Source: Pomphorhynchus laevis
Lineage: Eukaryota > Acanthocephala > Palaeacanthocephala > Echinorhynchida > Pomphorhynchidae
Assembly (NCBI GenBank): GCA_012934845.2
Contig: WNNJ02003295.1
Coordinates: forward strand, 1-64,000
Length of the DNA stretch: 64,000 bases
Direction: 5' to 3'
Both the position numbers and the translations under genes were made by a program. The notes under the pieces are model-generated. The model ran no database searches. It was given only the letters and a program-made list of their open reading frames with translations, and had not been told where the DNA came from. This document shows, piece after piece, positions 54,980 to 64,000 of the stretch (the stretch's first letter is position 1; each line of letters opens with the position of its first letter).

Positions 54980-55670
54980 ACAGCACTTGTCGTGATATCC
55001 ATGAATTGAAATTCTCACACTAGAGGCTGTTTAGAAGATCAGGAATTGTGTGGAAGACTATTCTACTCGCTCTTAAAATAATCAAGAAATCAACGAGTGA
55101 ATGGGAACTCGTATTGTCACGAGTCCTATCGTCTTTGCATTCCTTGTTATGAACATCGACTGGTGAGACACCTCACCAACGCCTGTTCTCATTCAAGCGA
55201 AAATCAAAAAACTGTTACAACGTCCCCGTCTGGTTGGTCAATGGTGAAAATGTTCTTCTTCGACAAAACCCAAGCGCCAAATCGTACCCGGCATTCTCAC
55301 AAGTCGAAATCTTTCAATCAAATGGACACTATGCTACAGTTCGGAAACTAAGTGGAGAAGAAGTGAACGTGTCAACAAGACGATTGGCAAGGTACCCAAC
55401 GAATGAACATGGCCCTGAAAACAACTTCATACCTGAGCAACATCGAGAAAAAACGCCAGGAAACTAGCGATGTTCAAGTAGAGAGCATTCCCGTTCAAAA
55501 GGAAAACACATATATCTTGCGACGAGGAACTCGAGCGAGAAAACCTCCTAGATACCTCAATGAATAGTGACGGAGGAAGAATGCCATAATCGATCCTTTA
55601 CTTGAACTATTTGTTAAACTATTTACATATTATAATATTTACATATTGTAGATTAATTCGAATAAAACCT
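54980..55670 (+). mobile_element. LTR-retrotransposon fossil, 3' end of pol (gypsy-like)
   Basis: Broken remnant of an LTR element. About 55200-55570 matches the integrase C-terminal region of Ty3/gypsy-type elements, ending in an RRGTRARKPPRY-type basic tail. No gag, protease or RT is recognisable nearby, and no paired LTRs were identified with confidence; the AT-rich block at 54600-54780 might include LTR sequence. Old, with several breaks. Confidence 0.45.
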
Positions 55671-56215
55671 CTAGTGTTCGATCTCTTCAATAAGATAATA
55701 ATGATACTTTGACAATGAATTAGCGATTAAAGTTGACAAAACTTTATACGCATGGTTCAGAAGGGCAATTCCTCGATAGGAGTTGGCATAAGTAATATTA
55801 CGTTTGCCTTTATACAATATTTTTTCACCCAATGCTCCTAAAAACTCAGCATAAGGCACCCGTAAAGGATCGAATTAAAAAGAAGCAACCAATATCCTGA
55901 TAGCACGACAAAAGAATCTTTTATCTGCTCGACACAAAATTGGTCGCAACCTTCTGCTTTATTATTGACCATATAGAATACGGATAATTCTAACTTCCTA
56001 TACGAAATATGAGTATTAAGTGAATCAAATTCATTGGTCGGGAGCAAAACTGATGTTAAAGTATGATCAGAACGACTATCGAAATCTGATGAATTATTAA
56101 GTATTAGGTTAAAGTAATTAAACCTACATAATATTGTGATGCGAGAGCTACTTACAGTGTTTTTTGTTTGAAGTTTTCTGGGGCTTCGTTGAACCTGTCC
56201 CAATCGTACACACAC
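55671..56215 (-). mobile_element. RTE-like LINE scrap, RT N-terminal part
   Basis: 56215-55838 contains NNKAEGCDQFCVEQIK, and 55859-55671 continues NSYRGIALLNHAYKVLSTLI, the NYRGISLLNTAYKV motif typical of RTE-type reverse transcriptases. The catalytic part is missing. Two frames. Confidence 0.65.
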
Positions 56216-56324
56216 TTATATAGCATTGTATGACGAAATTTCGATAACATCGAGCAATATACTCTTCACATTAATATCTTCAATATTTAAAGATAGATAT
56301 AATTAATATCTATTAATATCTTAA

Positions 56325-56639
56325 TTAAACCGACGGTTTTTTACTAAGAATTACAAGAGTTTTCCCAAGTCGTACGAAACTTCCTAGTTTGCGCTGTAAC
56401 TTGTTTCGATTGATATCCGCAATGTGTTTGGATAATTGCTGGTAAGCATCAAGGAGGCAATCCCTGATCTTTGTACAGCTTATGTTAATGCTATTTACAT
56501 TAAGAAACCTGAAGGCATATTTAATCGTATTATAATTTAATCGTCTAATATCGAGTTTTCTACACATTCGAAAGGCAAATTCTTTGTTAGCGTAGGAATA
56601 TGCTTTTCCACTATAAATAAAACTAGCTTGTGTTTCCAA
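56325..56639 (-). CDS. Unidentified 104-residue ORF
   Basis: Protein-like sequence (ASFIYSGKAYSYANKEFAFR, then a basic helix KIRDCLLDAYQQLSKHIADI and a KLQRKLGSFVRLGKTL end) with stop at 56325. The upstream frame appears to start at a non-ATG codon just after 56640. No recognised domain. May be a host exon or part of the neighbouring LINE scrap. Confidence 0.3.
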   Translation of the reverse strand: METQASFIYSGKAYSYANKEFAFRMCRKLDIRRLNYNTIKYAFRFLNVNSINISCTKIRDCLLDAYQQLSKHIADINRNKLQRKLGSFVRLGKTLVILSKKPSV

Positions 56640-56794
56640 GGTAAATGTCGTTCAGATGCAAGTTCAAGAGTAGCTTTCATTAATAAAGTATTAGTAAAAA
56701 AGATCTATGCAATTTCGCTTATTATTAGACTCATAGGTCCAGCGTTCTCAAAGCCGTGTGAATTAAACAATGATAACAATGATTAAGTTTAACC

Positions 56795-58015
56795 GGAGCT
56801 GGACTCATGTGACGAGCGATTTCATGTCCTAAATATCTGCGGTCTATCTCGATTCAAAACTCCCCTCACCCCCATTTACGAAAAATCGCTTACGTGTAAA
56901 ATCCGCGATCATCTAAGAAGGAGAAATTTAATCCCACCAGGTTTTCATGGGTACGTAAAAGATTGCTCTGTTCATACAGCAATAGGTTAAGTGCACCAGT
57001 TTTGTCATGACAATAGTCATCAGCTTGCTGTGACTGTTTTTCTTGAATTTTCTGCTGCATTTGACCGCGTTTCCATTCCTTTTGTTATCTCTTCTCTTTG
57101 GTACCTTGGGTTTATGCGAGAATCGTTAACAGGGTGGAAATATCGTTGTATACCAAGCTATTCTATTATGAAGATGACCATGATGCGCTTCAGTTCTACC
57201 CTATTACGGGTCTGCCCCGAGGCTCTCTACTTTCTCCAATCTTATATCTTGCTGCCTCCATTTTATTATTCAAGAATTTTAGACGTTATCAACATGTGGT
57301 ATACGCTGGTGATACCACATACCTGTAATTTGGTCGCAGGTGCAAAGATGTAGTCTCGGACATCAGCCGCTTGTTTTTAATATTAACAGACCAGCTGACC
57401 CCATTCAATCTTATTTTAAACTTCTTCAAATCGCAAATGATTGTCTTTTATGGCGCCCTTATATAAAGAAAAAATTAAAGAGATGATCACTCTTAGCTCT
57501 ATATTCCGTATTGACTAATCAACCACTCCTTACCTTCACAAGTCGAATAAAATACCTGGGGTTCACTGTTACTGTGAACTTGTCAGCGAAAGCTAACCTC
57601 GATAGACTTAAACGTATCATGAAGAAAGCTAAATGGGCCCTGAAACGGGCTCATCATCTGTCGTTAAATGGGAAAACCCAAGTGCGCCTCTGAGGTACTT
57701 GGGCTATCTCGGGATTAGTCTTCTTTTCAATCCCTCCAGAGTAAAGACTAAGGTTTCTCAAGCTCCTCATCTGCGATTACCGAACATAGTCCCCATCGCA
57801 TGGACTCTTTTTTTTGGGGGGGGGTGTAAGACCCTGGGTGGTTTAGTCGGAGAGCGGCGTTTAAGATTGGCTGTAAGGCTCAAATCTCGCTGGACCTGAC
57901 TACGTGACCATATTGTGAAAACTGAATGTCTTGATTTGATTTATCGTGTCTTGAACTGTTGTTTTTTGTCTCTTTTTTAGTTATTTAGTGGCTGTAAAGT
58001 TATTTATTTAAGAAA
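56795..58015 (+). mobile_element. LINE B copy 2: RT portion, decayed
   Basis: Aligns with 25470-26640: LIPPGFHGYVKDCSVHTAIG, VHQFCHDNSHQLAVTVFLEFSAAFDRVSI (56991 on), VEISLYTKLFYYEDDHDALQ, GLPRGSLLSPILYLAAS, VVYAGDTTY, then SRIKYLGFTVTVNLSAKANLDR. It retains FDRVS where copy 1 has FVRIS, so copy 1 had already lost the first catalytic Asp context. Multiple stops. A run of ten G at about 57817. Confidence 0.75.
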
Positions 58016-58137
58016 TTCTTTTTTATTATTTTCATCAACTAGTAACAAAAAGCACACAATTACGCTCTCCATACACCTATCTGCACTCCTTGTTACTGTA
58101 AATTAAATGTATCATAAATTTTTTAAAATGTCAATAA

Positions 58138-58143
58138 TTTTAT
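58138..58143 (-). promoter_or_regulatory. Polyadenylation signal AATAAA for the ACTMAP-like gene
   Basis: tttatt on the plus strand, i.e. AATAAA about 109 nt after the stop codon of the gene on the minus strand. Confidence 0.5.
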
Positions 58144-58251
58144 TGGTATTCAGGATCATTTACTTTGCGAATTTTATTATTTGTCTTTGAATTTGGTCTT
58201 AATGCTATAGAAGAAACGCATTTTACGATTAATATCATAGATGAATAGAAT

Positions 58252-58950
58252 TCAATTGTTTTCTTTGACTTCACATGATACAAATCTGCTTGCCAGGGTA
58301 TGCTTAAGATTCTTTTTAGGCAACATGTATTCATTAGTCGATAGCTTTTTGCTTGGACTAAATAGCTGTTGATTGCTCGACCATAATTGATCATAATACC
58401 ATACACGAGTTCGATTGCTTTTACCATGCACAACTAGTAGCACAACGTTGTCGAAATTATTTTGATCTTTTACGTGATGTTGGTAGCTGTCGTTTTCACA
58501 GTATCCGAAAACGCAAGCCCAATGCGCTTTACTTCCTGCAAGATTACATGGCTCTCCGTTGGAGCTACAATCGTACGGAACAAGGCATAATTTACAGCTC
58601 TGTAATTCCTTTATCAACGAGCGTTTTGAAAAGACATCCCAAGAGCATAAGTTTGATTTTGTTCCATGAGCTTTCAGTAATTTCACAACATGATCTGCTT
58701 CGAAGAGTTCACCCTGCTTAGAGAAGCCCATTTTAACAGCACACATAGTAATCTCATCCATAGTGCATGATAAATTAAACGCATTCAAAGCTGATTTGAT
58801 AGCCGATATTCCACAGCGTGGACCGCACTGTGGAACGGGATATGGCCTATAAAAGTAAATTGCTAGTCTGTTTTGAATTTTGTCAGCATTGTGAGCAAGC
58901 TTGATATCATTTTCTAGCAATTTATATAAAGGAAGATTCTTCAAATGACA
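58252..58950 (-). CDS. ACTMAP: Actin maturation protease-like (C39-type cysteine peptidase), main exon
   Basis: Cleaves the acetylated N-terminal Cys/Met-Cys from new actin in the cytosol, by family knowledge (ACTMAP, formerly C19orf54). Seen here: VPQCGPRCGISAIKSAL with the nucleophile Cys in GPRCG, GFSKQGELFEADHVVKLL, LCLVPYDC..GEPCNLAGSKAHWACVFGY with the active-site His, and VWYYDQLWSSNQQL near the end, all in the family order. The exon begins after a good acceptor (ttttttgtag) at 58951, so an upstream exon carrying the start codon must lie to the right. The intron would contain the 3.3-kb array. No ATG start in this exon; the first codons read CHLKNLPLY. Confidence 0.85.
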   Translation of the reverse strand, partial: CHLKNLPLYKLLENDIKLAHNADKIQNRLAIYFYRPYPVPQCGPRCGISAIKSALNAFNLSCTMDEITMCAVKMGFSKQGELFEADHVVKLLKAHGTKSNLCSWDVFSKRSLIKELQSCKLCLVPYDCSSNGEPCNLAGSKAHWACVFGYCENDSYQHHVKDQNNFDNVVLLVVHGKSNRTRVWYYDQLWSSNQQLFSPSKKLSTNEYMLPKKNLKHTLASRFVSCEVKENN

Positions 58951-58984
58951 CTACAAAAAAATCAATTTTAAATTCAAATTTAAA

Positions 58985-61900
58985 TTCAAATTGAAGATAC
59001 CTAATTACATTTAAATGATACAATGATAAATTCATAAATGATATAATTAATTCATAAAATTAGTGATCACAAATGCATACTGATAAAAAATAATATAAAT
59101 ATAAAAGATGATATTATAAATGATATTGATTACATGATATTAAAAATGATATAATTACGATATTTAATTACTTTAAAATCGTATTTTATTAAAAAGGATA
59201 AAAAAATGATATAAATATAATTAATTCATAAAGTTAGTGATCACAAATGCATAATGATAAAAAATAATATAAATATAAAAGATGATATTATAAATGATAA
59301 AAGATGATAAAATGATAAATTCATAAATGATATAATTAATTCATAAAGTTAGTGATCACAAATGCATAATGATAAAAAATAATATAAATATAAAAGATGA
59401 TATTATAAATGATAAAAGATGATAAAATGATAAATTCATAAATGATATAATTAATTCATAAAGTTAGTGATCACAAATGCATAATAATAAAAATAATATA
59501 AATATAAAAGATGATATTATAAATGGTAAAAGATGACAAAATGATAAATTCATAAATGATATAATTAATTCATAAAGTTAGTGATCACAAATGCATAATA
59601 ATAAAAAAATAATATAAATATAAAAGATGATATTATAAATGATAAAAGATGATAAAATGATAAATTCATAAATGATATAATTAATTCATAAAGTTAGTGA
59701 TCACAAATGCATAATGATAAAAAATAATATAAATATAAAAGATGATATTATAAATGATAAAAGATGATAAAATGATAAATTCATAAATGATATAATTAAT
59801 TCATAAAGTTAGTGATCACAAATGCATAATGATAAAAAATAATATAAATATAAAAGATGATATTATAAATGATAAAAGATGATAAAATGATAAATTCATA
59901 AATGATATAATTAATTCATAAAGTTAGTGATCACAAATGCATAATAATAAAAAATAATATAAATATAAAAGATGATATTATAAATGATAAAAGATGATAA
60001 AATGATAAATTCATAAATGATATAATTAATTCATAAAGTTAGTGATCACAAATGCATAATAATAAAAAATAATATAAATATAAAAGATGATATTATAAAT
60101 GATAAAAGATGATAAAATGATAAATTCATAAATGATATAATTAATTCATAAAGTTAGTGATCACAAATGCATAATGATAAAAAATAATATAAATATAAAA
60201 GATGATATTATAAATGATAAAATGATAAAATGATAAATTCATAAATGATATAATTAATTCATAAAGTTAGTGATCACAAATGCATAATGATAAAAAATAA
60301 TATAAATATAAAAGATGATATTATAAATGATAAAATGATAAAATGATAAATTCATAAATGATATAATTAATTCATAAAGTTAGTGATCACAAATGCATAA
60401 TGATAAAAAATAATATAAATATAAAAGATGATATTATAAATGATAAAAGATGATAAAATGATAAATTCATAAATGATATAATTAATTCATAAAGTTAGTG
60501 ATCACAAATGCATAATGATAAAAAATAATATAAATATAAAAGATGATATTATAAATGATAAAAGATGATAAAATGATAAATTCATAAATGATATAATTAA
60601 TTCATAAAGTTAGTGATCACAAATGCATAATGATAAAAAATAATATAAATATAAAAGATGATATTATAAATGATAAAAGATGATAAAATGATAAATTCAT
60701 AAATGATATAATTAATTCATAAAGTTAGTGATCACAAATGCATAATGATAAAAAATAATATAAATATAAAAGATGATATTATAAATGATAAAAGATGATA
60801 AAATGATAAATTCATAAATGATATAATTAATTCATAAAGTTAGTGATCACAAATGCATAATGATAAAAAATAATATAAATATAAAAGATGATATTATAAA
60901 TGATAAAAGATGATAAAATGATAAATTCATAAATGATATAATTAATTCATAAAGTTAGTGATCACAAATGCATAATGATAAAAAATAATATAAATATAAA
61001 AGATGATATTATAAATGATAAAAGATGATAAAATGATAAATTCATAAATGATATAATTAATTCATAAAGTTAGTGATCACAAATGCATAATGATAAAAAA
61101 TAATATAAATATAAAAGATGATATTATAAATGATAAAAGATGATAAAATGATAAATTCATAAATGATATAATTAATTCATAAAGTTAGTGATCACAAATG
61201 CATAATGATAAAAAATAATATAAATATAAAAGATGATATTATAAATGATAAAATGATAAAATGATAAATTCATAAATGATATAATTAATTCATAAAGTTA
61301 GTGATCACAAATGCATAATGATAAAAAATAATATAAATATAAAAGATGATATTATAAATGATAAAATGATAAAATGATAAATTCATAAATGATATAATTA
61401 ATTCATAAAGTTAGTGATCACAAATGCATAATGATAAAAAATAATATAAATATAAAAGATGATATTATAAATGATAAAAGATGATAAAATGATAAATTCA
61501 TAAATGATATAATTAATTCATAAAGTTAGTGATCACAAATGCATAATGATAAAAAATAATATAAATATAAAAGATGATATTATAAATGATAAAAGATGAT
61601 AAAATGATAAATTCATAAATGATATAATTAATTCATAAAGTTAGTGATCACAAATGCATAATGATAAAAAATAATATAAATATAAAAGATGATATTATAA
61701 ATGATAAAAGATGATAAAATGATAAATTCATAAATGATATAATTAATTCACAAAGTTAGTGATCACAAATGCATAATGATAAAAAATAATATAAATATAA
61801 AAGATGATATTATAAATGATAAAATGATAAAATGATAAATTCATAAATGATATAATTAATTCATAAAGTTAGTGATCACAAATGCATAATAATAAAAATA

Positions 61901-62365
61901 ATATAAATATAAAAGATGATATTATAAATGGTAAAAGATGACAAAATGATAAATTCATAAATGATATAATTAATTCATAAAGTTAGTGATCACAAATGCA
62001 TAATAATAAAAAAATAATATAAATATAAAAGATGATATTATAAATGATAAAAGATGATAAAATGATAAATTCATAAATGATATAATTAATTCATAAAGTT
62101 AGTGATCACAAATGCATAATAATAAAAAATAATATAAATATAAAAGATGATATTATAAATGATAAAAGATGATAAAATGATAAATTCATAAATGATATAA
62201 TTAATTCACAAAGTTAGTGATCACAAATGCATAATGATAAAAAATAATATAAATATAAAAGATGATATTATAAATGATAAAATGATAAAATGATAAATTC
62301 ATTAATGATATAATTAATTCACAAAGTTAGTGATCACAAATGCAAAATGATAAAAAAATAACATA
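58985..62365. repeat. Satellite array, about 116-bp unit, 29 copies
   Basis: The marker gtgatcacaaatgca occurs 29 times between 59062 and 62330, mostly every 116 bp (110 bp where 'aagatg' is missing once). Very AT-rich. A variant pair with ggtaaaagatgacaaaatg and aataataaaaataat occurs at about 59467-59581 and again at 61869-61986, and blocks of three 110-bp short units occur at 60161-60381 and 61191-61411, so homogenisation worked on multi-unit blocks. It lies between the ACTMAP exon and a Penelope scrap, probably in the ACTMAP first intron. Confidence 0.95.
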
Positions 62366-62370
62366 AATAT

Positions 62371-62590
62371 GATCCTTGTAAAGAGTGCGATAAAATAAAC
62401 AGGTCAAACTGGGCGAAATATAAATAAAAGAGTAAGCCAGCATAAGTACACACTTAAACGCGGAACAAGCAGTGCATTAGTTGATCATAGCATTAATAAT
62501 AATCAAATTATTGATTTTGTTGGAACCACCATAGTATCAAAAGAATCCAGTATGTTTAAACACAATTTAATGAGCACTTAAGATGACTGG
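62371..62590 (+). pseudogene. Penelope-type GIY-YIG endonuclease C-terminal scrap
   Basis: Reads DPCKECDKINRSNWAKY, then in another frame RVSQHKYTLKRGTSSALVDH and SINNNQIIDF..TTIVSKESSMFKHNL. The HK..L..G....AL..H..N..H..D pattern and the E of KESS are those of Penelope endonucleases. The satellite ends right at its left edge. Confidence 0.6.
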
Positions 62591-62694
62591 TTTTACAACT
62601 TTTGTTTAAAACAGTAGCAAATTTCTATACCCAATCATTAATTTAAATGATTTAAATTAATGATTAAAAATATGAATTTATGAATTAATTATAT

Positions 62695-62730
62695 CATCTA
62701 CACGCTGTGATGAAACACAGCGTGTAGATG
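62695..62730. repeat. Perfect 15-bp hairpin
   Basis: catctacacgctgtg and cacagcgtgtagatg flank atgaaa. The junction reads CTGTGATGAAACACAG, so the loop has a GATGAAAC string reminiscent of fused hammerhead core boxes. It follows the Penelope scrap by about 110 bp. Confidence 0.7.
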
Positions 62731-62849
62731 AGGTATGTGAAGATGCATTATCGTGTGGAATTGTAAACTAAGTTCATTACAAAAGTTCATAGTTAACTAA
62801 ACAAATTTTTAAAATTAATTTTCATTCTTAACCTTTAAAAAAAGGATTT

Positions 62850-64000
62850 ATTTTAACGTGGCAAATGCGTGCCAGCGCACGCTTACATGATACAAAAAAA
62901 CAAGAATGTGAATCAGGTATCGAGAAGGTGTGAACGGAGGAGGTGTTTGAATATGATAAAGGAGGGGGCGCGGCGGACGTCGAGAGGGAGTTGATTCCAG
63001 GCGAGTGAGGCGGCGACGAGGAAGGATCGGAGACCGTAGTTGTTGGAGTAATTAGGAACGTGGAGTAAGAGGGTATGACAGGAACGAAGCGATAGCGAGG
63101 TGGGGCGAGTATCGTCTAAGAAAGGAAGGTTAATGAACGATGGGGAGCCGACAGCGATGAGACGAAAGGTAACGAGAAGAAGGCGGAGTTTGATGCGGAT
63201 GTGGATGGTGGGCCAGGAGAGTTGGGCAAAATATGTGGATGTGTGGTCGAAGCGACGGAGACGAAAGAGCACTCGAACGGCGGTGTTGATTATTCGTTGT
63301 AGGGGTAGGATGATGGATTTTGGAGAATTGGCGAAAAGGCTAAGGCAGTAATCGATTTTAGGGAAAATAAGCGATGAAAGCAGAGACATACAAGAACGGA
63401 AGTCGATAAGGGCGCGGATACGACGGATGTCACGGAGAATTAAGTTAGACGAGCGGACCTTGTCATGAACGAAGGGTTTAAGGGAAAGGTGATCATCGAA
63501 ATGGAAGCCTAAGAAAGTGAGATTGTGGACTATAGGGATGATCGATGAGGCAAAAGATACAGTGGGAGGAGATATGTTTGGTTTACGGGGAAGGATTTAC
63601 ATTATTTTGGACTTTTCGGGGTTTAGAACGAGATGGAGATTGGAGAGACGTTTGTAGATAGAAGAAAGACAGTTGGAGGCAGAAATGCCGATATCGTGTA
63701 TGCGATGTGCGGGTGCATGAGCATAGATTAGAATGTCATCGGCGTATTGCATGACGTTAAAGGAGTAAGGTTTGATAAATGGAGAGAGATCGCCAAGCAA
63801 AAGAGAGAAAAGCAGGGGACCTAGGACTTAACCTTGTTGGACCCCGCAAAAAATAGGGATGGGAGGGGAGGATGATGAATTAGAACAGACGCGAAAGGAA
63901 CGGTCGGATAGATATGAGGCGAACCATGCTACGGAGGAGGAAAAGCCGTAATCATAACGAAGGTGAGAAAGGAGGACGAATTGGTGGACAATGTCGAATG
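62850..64000 (-). mobile_element. LINE C copy 2, running off the window
   Basis: 3' hairpin (GCGTGC-GCTG-GCACGC) at about 62865-62885, ORF2 post-RT domain (63389-62913), LVLNPEKSKIM and QYADDILIYAHAP (63800-63597), then up to the RT palm at 64000. Very similar to 48.3-49.5 kb, including the TAA at 63828-63830 in place of the Ser after PQG, plus a PQG to QQG change. The 5' part is beyond the window. Confidence 0.85.

Noticed and set aside
58140-58433. 97-residue minus-strand ORF at the end of the ACTMAP-like gene
   Set aside because: It overlaps the C-terminal codons and 3' UTR in another frame; the ACTMAP frame is the one with family similarity.
58985-62365. Regular repeats that could suggest a CRISPR array
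   Set aside because: The 116-bp units are contiguous with no unique spacers, in eukaryotic AT-rich DNA. It is a satellite.

Overview
Eukaryotic nuclear DNA, AT-rich, intron-bearing and packed with retroelements. The gene content (condensin NCAPD2, ROMO1, an ACTMAP-like protease) and the elements (CR1/L2-like LINEs, a zinc-knuckle LINE, several Penelope-like elements) point to an arthropod, most likely an insect. The species cannot be told from the sequence alone.

Layout. 1-6.2 kb is the gene-bearing left flank: the last two exons of the condensin subunit NCAPD2 (+), then a complete two-exon ROMO1 (-). 6.5-9.3 kb holds a LINE scrap, a tandem satellite of about 370 bp and a short repeat carrying hammerhead-type ribozyme motifs. 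9.3-18 kb holds a nearly complete CR1-like LINE ('LINE A'), a Penelope-like element with RT and GIY-YIG parts, and a further LINE A ORF1 copy. 18-30.4 kb is one LINE A copy split by at least three later insertions: an L2-like LINE ('LINE D'), a zinc-knuckle LINE ('LINE B') with a scrap of another L2-like LINE, and a cluster of Penelope-type terminal repeats beside a LINE C-terminal domain. 30-45 kb is mostly decayed L2-like LINEs and Penelope ends. 45.2-49.5 kb is a near full-length L2-like LINE ('LINE C') sitting inside another LINE. 50-58 kb holds a second copy of the unusual C-terminal domain, a second Penelope-like lineage, an LTR-element fossil, an RTE-like scrap and a second LINE B. 58.2-58.95 kb is the main exon of an ACTMAP-like actin-maturation protease (-). 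It is followed by a 3.3-kb array of 29 units of about 116 bp, a Penelope endonuclease scrap and a second LINE C copy that runs off the window.

Main result. Hammerhead-type signatures (CTGANGA and GAAA) recur at about a dozen places, as expected near Penelope-like elements. In three sequence-unrelated repeat families (8.2/8.6 kb, 27.3/27.7/28.2 kb, 42.6 kb) the core strands occur in a non-standard order. The CUGANGA strand lies inside the loop of helix III, so helices I and II become pseudoknots (or pair between tandem units). All three helices abut the conserved core nucleotides in exact register in the best copies, and the extra helix covaries in a diverged fourth copy at 38.1 kb. I treat this as the best candidate for something undescribed; it rests on pairing read by eye and needs folding and cleavage tests.
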